NCBI GenBank assembly: GCA_003142475.1
Contig: PLMK01000078.1
Span: 84,530 to 139,855, forward strand
Direction: 5' to 3'
Source: Ignavibacteriota bacterium
GTDB lineage: Bacteria; Bacteroidota; Ignavibacteria; UBA10030
Length of the DNA: 55,326 bases
A model generated the notes under the pieces. The model saw only the letters and a program-made list of their open reading frames with translations, was not told the DNA's origin and searched no databases. Within the stretch, counting starts at the first letter, position 1, and every line of letters begins with the position of its first letter. The position numbers were made by a program, and so were the translations under genes. Of this stretch, positions 16,514-24,992 are shown piece after piece.

Positions 16514-19500
16514 TTACACCTTTCGATTTTCCGAAGTGCGTCTGATAAATTTCAGAAACAGGTACATCAATAGAAGCAATGAAATCGCAAGTGCACTGAA
16601 TACAGCAATTGCTGTTGTTGACCAGAAGCTTGTAAAGTTAATACCGTAAGCAAATCTGTCACCGGTTACGATATTCGCTTTATGAATTCCGTACGGAAGA
16701 AAGATGCTGAAACAGTCGTTACCTTTCATCACAATGAAATCAATGGCTTTGCCGTCCACTGTAACAGATGTTGGAATGTTGCTTAACGCAATTAACATTC
16801 GCATATCAGATTCATACTCTATATTAACATTCCGCAAACCGTAGCTAATAGATTTAAGATCTCCCGTCGAAGACATGATACGGGTTTGCAGTTTATGTGT
16901 GGAGAAGGTGCTCCCAGTTTGCGGCGTTAGCGTAATTGAATGATTGCCAGCCGGAATTATGTAGCGGTTATCTCTGAAAGGGGGTAGCGTAATGCCATCA
17001 AGTGTGATTTCAGTAACTTCTTTTGGCAAGCGTAATACAAACGAATTTGAAGAAGTTGTATTTAATCCAGATTCATTAAAATTGTAATGAACATCGCTTG
17101 CAAGTGCATTTGCGAAGAAACTTAAATCTTGCGGGTTCACACTTGCCTCGGAATATATGGTCAGACGCGGTGCTCCGAGAGAAGCTGCCCGAATCAGATG
17201 AAAACTTTCCGTTCCGGTCTGGATAAGAGTTGGAAATGGAGTTATAGCATCTTTATTTCGGAAATTGAGAATATTTAAATCTAACATTAACTTCGATGAA
17301 TCAATAAACCGGGCATACTGTTTTCCTATCTCAATGTAACGGTAAGGATCACCCGACCATTTTGTTTGCGGATCTTCTACTTGTAATATAAAGTTGTTTC
17401 TCTTTTGAAGTCCAAGAACGCTGTTCATGTCGATCCCAAATTGTTCTCGTAATTCTGGAGAGCCAAAGTTATCTAAAGCAGTGACTATAGTTTGGAATCC
17501 GGGTTTTGTTTTAGAAATATCTTTAAAAGCGGAAAGAAGTGATTCATAGACAATATTGAGTTTTTGAATACGGTAATTAACAATTATTTCCTTTACAGAT
17601 GCATTGGTTTTCCAATATGAAGGGGAAAGTGAATCGAACGCTGCTTTCAAATCGATATCGTACTTCCGTTTTAATTCCATCTTTGCCGATGGATGAGCCG
17701 GTGTGAACTGCTTAGGTTCTTCAAATCCACGGCCAGATTCGAAATATAATTCTGCAAGATTAACTCCATCCCATTCAAATGATTCAAGAAAAGAACTGTA
17801 CTCTTTGACAATCGCTTTGACGCATTGCGTGTCTGTGAGAGCTAATGGATAGCGCCATGCTGGTTTAGCATCATCACCAAAAATATTTTTTTCACGCCAT
17901 TCCGGATGGTTCATCCAAAACATTTGGCTGACTTGCGGGGGCTCTAACCATGCATAGACAAGTATGCCGTTCGCATGGGCTAATCGGATGAGGCGTTCAT
18001 AATCGTATGTGTATTTTGGATATTGATGCCAGCCTGCAACATGGACAATGCGGATTCCATTGGCAACCCAGGAACGAATCAGATTTTCCACACTATAGAG
18101 ATGACGAAATCCAGGATCGAAATAAACTTCAAGTTGCTCTCGCCTAATGATTGGACGCAACTGGAAGAAACGGCGAACATACTCTAAAAAGAATGGATAA
18201 TGTGAATATCCTTGTTGCGAAAGTGGATCGAATCTTGAGTTTATGTATAAAAGTTTTCCATTGCCGTAGCGCTTGCCGATAACCATTGGAGCGTCGGTGG
18301 CTTCGTCAGTGCAGAAGATTTTTTCCAAATTATCTGTATCAAATTTATTGACAAGCTCTGAATTGCGCCAAGCAATTTGTTCTTCTGGGAATAATCTGTC
18401 ACGAATGTGCCGAACATTAATGCGCGTGGCAGCATATTCGAGACCAAATTCTTCAGCAAGATCGCTTTTAGAGTCGATTATTATATTACCGCCGGAAGAG
18501 ACATACTTCGTAATAATCGAGATATCTCTTTCGTTGAGGGAATCAATAGTCGCTACCGGAACAATGATGAGGTTGTATTTTGACGGATCAATTGGCTGTC
18601 CTAAAAAAACCGTATCAACTAAAATGCTAATACTTCTGAATGCAGATGCAAATGATGCTTGATCGTTGAAGGAAGCGCCGCGAGCAAAATGATTCCAAAG
18701 AAGCATAACACGTGCCGGTTTCCAATCTTCTTCCTTAGCAAAAATATTGTCATAGATACGGTTTGCTTGAGAGACGATTTTCTCGAGGAATGTCTGCTCA
18801 CGTTCGCGGAATTCTATTGGTTCAGCTTTATAGAACTCGTTTGGTTCTAGAGTAATATGTTTCGTAATGGTTCCAAGGAGGCGTTTATCGGAAATTTTAC
18901 GATCTCGTACTTCGCCAGTTTTATCATAATAAGCTTCCAATAAATATTGATCTTTCAGTGTAATGGAATAATCTTGTGTACCGGAAAGGATTACACGATC
19001 CTTAGTCTTGACCCAATGTGTTTCTTCTCGCATATCGAGAAAAGTGTAGCCAAGTTCTTCAAGCCCATCAGCAAGTTGTTTCAAGAGATCAAGATTGAGG
19101 AAGGCGTGGAAGAATGCACCAACAACACCATCGCGAATATACAATTGTGCTTTTGCATACTTTAAAAGTTGATCGACAGAGCCGCGACTTGCTTTCTTAT
19201 CTGGATCTAAAGGGACATAGCCAAGATTTTCAGGGTAGATCTTTTGTCCGAATAAATCTTTATTAATTATGTAAGGGAAGTACTGACTGAAGTCGGCATC
19301 TTCAATGGAAAGCCGCTGTTCGCAGGCAGTACTAAAATATTTTGCTACTGTTTTGTATAACGTAAATGAAGCTGTATAGTGCGGTGTTTCCCAAACAAGT
19401 GGATAGAGCCCATTTTTCATAAACTCTTGAATTCCCATCTCGATTTTACGAGCATCACCTTCTTCTGTCTCGCCTTTGATAGGCCCGCTAGAATTATCAT

Positions 19501-20467
19501 CCCAGAATTCGTAATCTACAGCCGTTACGCCTTTGTACTGATGCGTAACACCGTGCATTACTATGGTTCCACCGTTGTGTACCATATACTGCAGAGCATC
19601 GACGAGTTCCGGTTTATCAGACAGACTCAAATGCGTACCTTCACCTGGATCCACGAAAAATGGAATCACTCCAACCATAAATGGAATTCCGCGGCTTGAA
19701 AGAATGTCTGCAATCTCGCGGAGGTTGTCAGGATTTTCAAATAACGTTACATCCTCAATACGAATCATAGCGCGATGCGAGGTTTCATGATTCTCCTTGA
19801 GAATATCATGCAGAAAGTCAGCGAAATAATTATAGTGATCACCAGGAATGGCATAAGCGAACGGGGAATCAGAAAAGTACATAAGATTTTTTGCAGAAAC
19901 AGCATAAGGTGATTCTCTTTGCTTGGTGGTTGAGAATGCTTTAGCAATAACCCTTGCAATGTTTGGATTGTTGATATGAATAATACCGAGTTTAGGTTCA
20001 CCCTTTGTGAACACTGTGCTATTTGCGGTTACTTGATTGAAATTTATAATGGAATCAATTCCGCTTACCGTAAAGCCAAATTTCTTTTTTATGTCGTATC
20101 TCTGGCAGAACTCAACCATACCAGTGTTTAGCCAGATAACTGGTTTGTTGGTGTTATAAACGTCTAAAAGAAATTTTGTTGGTACCGCATTGTGGATTTC
20201 GAAACCAACATAGAATGTATAATCATAATTGTTAAGCTCACCAAATTTGTAATCTTGGTCACCTTTAATTGTCGTCGATGTATTAAAATGTCCCATTAGT
20301 TCAGCAAGCTGACGCCCGTCTCCCATTGCGTAACTTTTTAAGGTTGATGCGCCTTGCACAACTATCAAAATTTTCTTGAGCGGTGATTTATCGGTCGCAA
20401 GAGCAAGAGTTTTCTGACTTATGGAATACGTGAAAAGGAGAAGGAGAACACAATAAGTTTTTTTCAT
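16514..20467 (-). CDS. Large membrane-anchored DUF2334 / TIM-barrel protein, probable polysaccharide-modifying enzyme
   Basis: 1317 residues. Order: signal peptide or anchor (1-24); alpha/beta domain (30-215); DUF2334 polysaccharide-deacetylase-like domain (about 230-480) with IEDV (Asp239), MHGVTHQ (His305, His309) and WETPHY (359-364); an alpha/beta glutamine-amidotransferase-like domain (about 585-770); a TIM-barrel glycosidase-like domain (about 775-1110) with AWLEPP and WDGVNLAE (899-906); a beta domain (1110-1270); and a C-terminal helix (about 1278-1307) before a basic tail. Most of the protein would face the periplasm. The deacetylase-like plus barrel plan and the adjacent GT2 synthase recall PgaB-PgaC, but the size and extra domains differ. 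Function is inferred; no homolog is recognised by name. Confidence 0.75.
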   Translation of the reverse strand: MKKTYCVLLLLFTYSISQKTLALATDKSPLKKILIVVQGASTLKSYAMGDGRQLAELMGHFNTSTTIKGDQDYKFGELNNYDYTFYVGFEIHNAVPTKFLLDVYNTNKPVIWLNTGMVEFCQRYDIKKKFGFTVSGIDSIINFNQVTANSTVFTKGEPKLGIIHINNPNIARVIAKAFSTTKQRESPYAVSAKNLMYFSDSPFAYAIPGDHYNYFADFLHDILKENHETSHRAMIRIEDVTLFENPDNLREIADILSSRGIPFMVGVIPFFVDPGEGTHLSLSDKPELVDALQYMVHNGGTIVMHGVTHQYKGVTAVDYEFWDDNSSGPIKGETEEGDARKIEMGIQEFMKNGLYPLVWETPHYTASFTLYKTVAKYFSTACEQRLSIEDADFSQYFPYIINKDLFGQKIYPENLGYVPLDPDKKASRGSVDQLLKYAKAQLYIRDGVVGAFFHAFLNLDLLKQLADGLEELGYTFLDMREETHWVKTKDRVILSGTQDYSITLKDQYLLEAYYDKTGEVRDRKISDKRLLGTITKHITLEPNEFYKAEPIEFREREQTFLEKIVSQANRIYDNIFAKEEDWKPARVMLLWNHFARGASFNDQASFASAFRSISILVDTVFLGQPIDPSKYNLIIVPVATIDSLNERDISIITKYVSSGGNIIIDSKSDLAEEFGLEYAATRINVRHIRDRLFPEEQIAWRNSELVNKFDTDNLEKIFCTDEATDAPMVIGKRYGNGKLLYINSRFDPLSQQGYSHYPFFLEYVRRFFQLRPIIRREQLEVYFDPGFRHLYSVENLIRSWVANGIRIVHVAGWHQYPKYTYDYERLIRLAHANGILVYAWLEPPQVSQMFWMNHPEWREKNIFGDDAKPAWRYPLALTDTQCVKAIVKEYSSFLESFEWDGVNLAELYFESGRGFEEPKQFTPAHPSAKMELKRKYDIDLKAAFDSLSPSYWKTNASVKEIIVNYRIQKLNIVYESLLSAFKDISKTKPGFQTIVTALDNFGSPELREQFGIDMNSVLGLQKRNNFILQVEDPQTKWSGDPYRYIEIGKQYARFIDSSKLMLDLNILNFRNKDAITPFPTLIQTGTESFHLIRAASLGAPRLTIYSEASVNPQDLSFFANALASDVHYNFNESGLNTTSSNSFVLRLPKEVTEITLDGITLPPFRDNRYIIPAGNHSITLTPQTGSTFSTHKLQTRIMSSTGDLKSISYGLRNVNIEYESDMRMLIALSNIPTSVTVDGKAIDFIVMKGNDCFSIFLPYGIHKANIVTGDRFAYGINFTSFWSTTAIAVFSALAISLLLLMYLFLKFIRRTSENRKV

Positions 20468-20801
20468 GAAGCTTTTTTCAATCTCATTATCTTATCAATA
20501 TGCGTTCTTTTCATGGATATTAGACAAACAGCCCGAAAAGGGTTGAGTAGTATCGTACCAATGCGGGCTGTTTTATGAATTACATATTCTGAGTATTAAG
20601 TTAGCAGTTTATTGGAGCGGAATCAAGAATGAATCGATTAATTGTATGTAATTAAGCATTGCAATTTTAACCATACCTGGATTTTGTTTGCAATTCACTT
20701 TTACACAAGGTACATTAGCCTGCAAATATGCTGGCAAATCTATTTTCACAATCGCAAAGTTCTTCTTGGAATGAATCACCTTATTTCTGTTAGGAATTAT
20801 C
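20468..20801. other. Divergent intergenic region with a long inverted repeat
   Basis: About 330 bases between the DUF2334 gene (minus) and the amidohydrolase gene (plus), so promoters for both should lie here. The one clear structure is a 10-bp perfect inverted repeat, AAACAGCCCG (20526-20535) and CGGGCTGTTT (20564-20573), with a 28-base middle. I cannot name a convincing -35/-10 pair, and no small gene is supported. Confidence 0.5.
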
Positions 20802-22547
20802 ATGCCGCAACAGCTCAAATGGTTTATTTTGTTTATAATCGTAGGAATTGTTATCGTTGTCTTGATCAACCGATATATGCCTGAACGCGCAGACACCATC
20901 TACATTAATTGCCATATCTATACAATGGATGCAAACAATACCATCGCAGAAGCAATGGCGATTGAGGGTGATAAGATTGTTGGAATAGGAACAGACGAAT
21001 ACATCAAACGGAAATTTAAATCAAACAAGATTATCAATCTGGTGGGAAAGACGATATTACCCGGACTAATTGATGCGCATTGTCATCTTCTCGGGCTTGG
21101 TCTTGCTCGAATGACGGTCGATTTATTTGGGACACACTCTGAAAAAGAAGTAGCAGAGAGAATTGCACAAAGGGTAGCCGTATCGAAACCAGAACAATGG
21201 ATACGCGGAAGCGGTTGGGATCAAAATGAATGGTTGACGAAATCATTTCCAAGCCACAAATTGTTAGATAGAATTGCGCAAAACAATCCTGTTTATCTCG
21301 TTCGTATTGACGGACATGCTTGTTGGGTGAATAAGCGTGCTTTAGAAATTGCCGGTGTGAACAGACAAACATCTGATGTGCCAGGCGGTAAAATTGTACG
21401 TGATGCCAGTGGAGAACCAACAGGAGTTTTTATTGATGCAGCAATGGAATTAATATATAAATTTGTACCGGAGCCAAACGAACAGGAAATGCGCGAAGCG
21501 ATGAGACTTGCGACAGAAGAATGTGCTTCGGTAGGACTGACATCGGTTCAAGAAATGGGAGTGGATGAAAAGCAAATTGAATTATATAAAAAATTAATCG
21601 ATGAAAATAAATTTCCTCTTCGTGTGTATGCCGCGATTGATGGTCCGGGCGAGTTATGGAATAAAATGAAAAGGGAAGGAAAGCTCATCGGATATGGAAA
21701 CAACAAACTTACTATCCGTGCATTAAAAATATACATAGATGGTGCATTGGGTTCTCGTGGAGCCGCACTGATCGAGCCATATTCAGATGATCCAAACAAT
21801 CGTGGACTGACGATGCTTTCAGAAGAAAAATTGCAAAAGTTAGTAGATGAATCGCTGGATTATGGTTTTCAAGTCTGTACGCATGCAATTGGCGACAGAG
21901 CAAATAATATTATCCTCAATGTGTACGAATCAGCATTGAAAAAACATCAATTGCCTTCTGCAAGATTGCGCGTCGAACATGCACAGGTGCTATCACCAGA
22001 TGATATTCCTCGCTTCAAGCAACTGGGTATTATTCCGAGCATGCAGCCGACGCATTGTACTTCGGATATGTATTGGGCAGAAACACGGCTTGGATCAAAA
22101 CGAATTCGCGGCGCATATGCTTGGCGGTCGTTGTTGAATACAGGTGTTGTTATTCCTGCAGGATCAGACTTTCCCGTTGAAAGCGCAAATCCATTCTTTG
22201 GAATTTATGCTGCATGTACTCGACAAGATAAGAATGGTATACCGAATAATATTGATGATATGCGCAAATATTTTCGATCATCTACCAATGATTACTCTGA
22301 TACAGCAGCGTTTGCTAATGGATGGTACTCCTCAGAGAAAATGACGCGGGAAGAAGCAGTCCGCGGTTTTACAACGTGGGCGGCATATGCGTCATTTGAG
22401 GAAAACTTGAAAGGATCGCTTGAACGCGGAAAACTTGCAGACTTTGTTGTTATTTCAAAGGATATATTTCGTTGCCCTATAATTGAGATACCAGCTATCC
22501 AGGTGGAATCAACTGTGCTTGGCGGTAAAGTCGTTCTTAGGCATTGA
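20802..22547 (+). CDS. Amidohydrolase family protein, YtcJ-like, membrane-anchored
   Basis: 581 residues. A single N-terminal helix (about 6-24) anchors the protein or acts as an uncleaved signal. The amidohydrolase-3 fold follows: MAIEGDKIVGIG, then GKTILPGLIDAHCHLLGLG with the HxH metal motif (about 91-93), a TSVQEMG segment, KIYIDGALGSRGAAL, CTHAIGDRANNIILN, RVEHAQVL, and the PAGSDFPVESANPFFGIYAA metal-site region. The C-terminal GKLADFVVISKD is typical. It would hydrolyse an amide, cyclic amide or similar bond on an external substrate that cannot be named. The start has TAGGAA at suitable distance. Confidence 0.88.
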   Translation: MPQQLKWFILFIIVGIVIVVLINRYMPERADTIYINCHIYTMDANNTIAEAMAIEGDKIVGIGTDEYIKRKFKSNKIINLVGKTILPGLIDAHCHLLGLGLARMTVDLFGTHSEKEVAERIAQRVAVSKPEQWIRGSGWDQNEWLTKSFPSHKLLDRIAQNNPVYLVRIDGHACWVNKRALEIAGVNRQTSDVPGGKIVRDASGEPTGVFIDAAMELIYKFVPEPNEQEMREAMRLATEECASVGLTSVQEMGVDEKQIELYKKLIDENKFPLRVYAAIDGPGELWNKMKREGKLIGYGNNKLTIRALKIYIDGALGSRGAALIEPYSDDPNNRGLTMLSEEKLQKLVDESLDYGFQVCTHAIGDRANNIILNVYESALKKHQLPSARLRVEHAQVLSPDDIPRFKQLGIIPSMQPTHCTSDMYWAETRLGSKRIRGAYAWRSLLNTGVVIPAGSDFPVESANPFFGIYAACTRQDKNGIPNNIDDMRKYFRSSTNDYSDTAAFANGWYSSEKMTREEAVRGFTTWAAYASFEENLKGSLERGKLADFVVISKDIFRCPIIEIPAIQVESTVLGGKVVLRH

Positions 22548-22591
22548 TATTAATCGCTCTTATCATTTATTTTAATGAAGACAGAGGGTTA

Positions 22592-22620
22592 TTGTTTTTT
22601 CCCTGAAAAGTTTGTAGTAT
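22592..22620 (+). promoter_or_regulatory. Sigma70-type promoter for the second receiver-domain gene
   Basis: TTGTTT (22592-22597) and TAGTAT (22615-22620) are 17 bases apart, 44 bases before the ATG at 22665. With the terminator at 23098-23126 this makes the receiver gene a single-gene transcript. Confidence 0.5.
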
Positions 22621-22664
22621 GGAAATAAGAATGTTGAAGTATTTTTAATCGAGATAATAATCTA

Positions 22665-23069
22665 ATGCCGTACAAAGTTCTCGTAGCAGATGATGATGAT
22701 GGACAGCGCAAATCCCATGGTTTTGCGCTCGAAGTTGTCACTGCCATCTTAGAAGATGAAATTGAAATTGTTGAGACAGTTACGAGTGTAGAAACATGGG
22801 CGAAGATAAAATCTGAAGTTTTCAGTTTGATAATCCTCGATAACGATTTTAAAGATAACAACCTGAAAGGGCATCTTCCGGGAATCGCACTTCTTCAATT
22901 AGCGAAGAAAGAAGGTCCCAATCGGACAACACCAACTTTTTTTTGCAGTGCTGACGCATATGATACATTGAAATCGATGGTAGAAAAATTCGGCGGTATA
23001 TACCTACCCAAAGTCGGTTATGATATTGAAAAAGTTGCTCAGCTCTTTGCCGATAAAATGAAGAAGTAG
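22665..23069 (+). CDS. Receiver-domain-like response regulator, single domain
   Basis: 134 residues. It starts VLVADDDDGQRK, giving the acidic pair, and the likely phospho-Asp is in LIILDNDFKDN near residue 60. The switch residue is in FFCSADAY, and the conserved Lys is in YLPKVGYD near residue 112. A short insertion (KDNNLKGHLPGIAL) after the phosphorylation site makes it divergent from standard CheY. No output domain and no kinase are present. It is flanked by its own promoter and terminator, so it is regulated apart from its neighbours. Confidence 0.8.
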   Translation: MPYKVLVADDDDGQRKSHGFALEVVTAILEDEIEIVETVTSVETWAKIKSEVFSLIILDNDFKDNNLKGHLPGIALLQLAKKEGPNRTTPTFFCSADAYDTLKSMVEKFGGIYLPKVGYDIEKVAQLFADKMKK

Positions 23070-23097
23070 CAGGAAGACGCTCAACAATGTTGAATGG

Positions 23098-23130
23098 AAA
23101 AAAGGTCACCGAGCGTGACCTTTTTTATTT
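23098..23130. terminator. Rho-independent terminator after the receiver gene
   Basis: A perfect 12-bp stem, AAAAAAGGTCAC (23098-23109) with GTGACCTTTTTT (23115-23126), has a 5-base loop and further T residues. It works in both directions. It overlaps the longest reading frame of the MFS gene, which shows that gene must start later, at 23141. Confidence 0.9.
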
Positions 23131-23140
23131 TAGAGAAAAC

Positions 23141-24388
23141 ATGGATTCGTACGATTTGCAATCGAGAAATGAACGTTATCACATCATCGAAGGAGCGCTC
23201 TACATTAGTACAAGTGCTCTAATCCCAATTCAAACGATGATGCCCGCTTTGATTAAGCGGTTAGGTGGAAGCGATGTACTTATCGGCACATGGCCCGTTG
23301 TTGTGTATCTTGCCTACTTTATGCCGCAGGTTATCTCGGCTAACTATTTCGGTGCGTCGCAATATCGCAAATCTCCGGTTATCAGATATGGATTCATTCA
23401 GCGTTTGGATATTCTTCTGCTTGCCTGTGTTATTGCGATGTGGGGAGCTTCAGCACCGACACTTTCCCTTACGTTACTATTTCTCATATATATTTCTAAT
23501 CAGGCTACGTCAGGTACAATTTCTCCCATCTGGATGGACTTTCTTGCAAAGACAACTTCACCAGAAAGAAGAGGAAAAATAATGGGCTGGCGGGTTACTC
23601 TCGCTGCTGTACTAGCTTTAGCAAATAGTTTTATATTGACAGCAATGCTTACGATGCTTCGGTTTCCATATAATTATGCATCAGCGATTGGACTTGCATT
23701 TTTGTTTCAAATGAGTTCTTTGGTTGCACAGCGTAAAATTGTGGAAGAGTTGCCTTCTCCTGTTTCGACTCCAGTACATCTTTCAGGTTTATTTTTCCGC
23801 GTACGATCAATTATTGCTCGAAATCGTCTATACAGGAAATTTCTAATTGCCTCGGCCTTGCTGACAATCAGCTTTTCGTCGGCCGCATTCTTTACTATTG
23901 CAGCTATTAAGCGGTTCGATATTTCTGAATATGTAGTGGGGATATTCACAATCCTGATGATTGTCGGACAGATTATCAGTGGTGTGTTATTAGGCTGGCT
24001 CGCCGATACAAAAGGGACGAAGAGTGCCTTAGTAGTTTGTGGAGCAGGTCTGTTACTGGCAATTGCTACTGCATGGTCAGCGCAGTCTGTAGAATGGTTT
24101 TATTTTGTCTTTCTTTTCTTTGGCGTAAATATCGGAGCTGAAACAGCTATGCGGTACAATTTTGCTGTTGAATGTGCCCCTGTTGGAGAACGTCCAATGT
24201 ATGTCGGGCTGATGAATGCCTGGTTCGCTCCGTTCTATCTTATTACTCCATTTGCTGGATGGTTATGCGCATCTTACGGTTACAATATTGTCTTTATGCT
24301 CTCGTTGATTGTTGGTCTTATAGGCATTATTCTCTTGATACGTACGCCAAATCTACGTGCAAAGAAGCTTGCGCTTTCCTCGAAATAA
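23141..24388 (+). CDS. Major facilitator superfamily transporter
   Basis: 415 residues from the ATG at 23141, with about twelve membrane segments. The frame stays open back to 23087, but that part lies inside the terminator hairpin, so it is not coding. Features include a PERRGKIMGWR loop between helices 4 and 5, typical of MFS motif A-like loops, the second-half loop WLADTKGTK, and a PVGERPMYVGLMNAW segment. Substrate is unknown; the neighbours give no clue. GAGAAA before the ATG is a weak RBS. The gene for the lysine-tailed protein follows. Confidence 0.85.
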   Translation: MDSYDLQSRNERYHIIEGALYISTSALIPIQTMMPALIKRLGGSDVLIGTWPVVVYLAYFMPQVISANYFGASQYRKSPVIRYGFIQRLDILLLACVIAMWGASAPTLSLTLLFLIYISNQATSGTISPIWMDFLAKTTSPERRGKIMGWRVTLAAVLALANSFILTAMLTMLRFPYNYASAIGLAFLFQMSSLVAQRKIVEELPSPVSTPVHLSGLFFRVRSIIARNRLYRKFLIASALLTISFSSAAFFTIAAIKRFDISEYVVGIFTILMIVGQIISGVLLGWLADTKGTKSALVVCGAGLLLAIATAWSAQSVEWFYFVFLFFGVNIGAETAMRYNFAVECAPVGERPMYVGLMNAWFAPFYLITPFAGWLCASYGYNIVFMLSLIVGLIGIILLIRTPNLRAKKLALSSK

Positions 24389-24443
24389 CTTTACATTTTT
24401 CATAGGAAATGTTTTTAATATTCATCCAATCAAGGAGTCAGCT

Positions 24444-24986
24444 GTGTACGAGAGATGTTTAAATGAAGCTGAGTTGATTCTCAGTGTTCAACAAGAACCT
24501 TTGGTGTCGGTTCGTAAAGTATGGGAAGAAGTCGCTAACCGTTCTAAGACCAAAGGATTCGAGATCGCATCCTTATCAGATTTTAGCGCAATGCTTGAAG
24601 CTGATAACCGTTTCCAAATTGTCCCTGCGCAGCTTAAAATTCAGGAGGATGATGAAATCTTGCCGGATATTGAAATCGCAGATTCAGAGATGGAACAACT
24701 TGGTTTCTTTTCGGAAGATCGTGTGAAGTTGCGAAGCAGGAGAATTGTTGAAACTGTCATCAGTGAGGACGAAGAGGAAGTAGGAAGTATCAGGCGAAAG
24801 GCATTTGCGAGCCAGATAGTGAAATCAAAAAATATTTCCGTTAACAAAAAGACTGCTGCCGCCTCAAAAAAAATTATCAAAAAATCATTGAAGAATAAAA
24901 CCTCTTATCAAAAATCCAAATCAATAAAACGGACGAAACCAGTCAAAAGCCTAAAATCGAAAGCACACAAACGGGGCAAGAAATAA
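24444..24986 (+). CDS. Unknown protein: possible winged-helix domain with lysine-rich tail
   Basis: 180 residues from GTG 24444, chosen because AAGGAG sits six bases upstream; a longer frame from 24357 would overlap the MFS gene and lacks an RBS. Residues about 1-60 are predicted helical and end in a hydrophobic DNRFQIVP strand, which recalls the HARE-HTH/RpoE-delta winged helix but is not diagnostic. The middle (60-110) is strongly acidic. The last 55 or so residues are Lys/Ser/Ala-rich (KKTAAASKKIIKKS, ending HKRGKK), like histone H1-type tails. Nucleic-acid binding is plausible. prmC follows after six bases. Confidence 0.65.
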   Translation: MYERCLNEAELILSVQQEPLVSVRKVWEEVANRSKTKGFEIASLSDFSAMLEADNRFQIVPAQLKIQEDDEILPDIEIADSEMEQLGFFSEDRVKLRSRRIVETVISEDEEEVGSIRRKAFASQIVKSKNISVNKKTAAASKKIIKKSLKNKTSYQKSKSIKRTKPVKSLKSKAHKRGKK

Positions 24987-24992
24987 GCCAGC

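Noticed and set aside
16514-20467. Calling the large protein PgaB
   Set aside because: The deacetylase-like plus barrel plan is similar, but length, added domains and sequence motifs differ and no pgaA/pgaD is nearby; only the analogy is kept.
20609-20899. 96-codon minus-strand open frame overlapping the amidohydrolase start
   Set aside because: It has no RBS or recognisable protein pattern and overlaps a well-supported gene on the other strand.
23087-23140. Upstream in-frame extension of the MFS transporter
   Set aside because: It lies within a perfect terminator hairpin with T-tract (23098-23126), so it is the end of the preceding transcript; the real start is ATG 23141.
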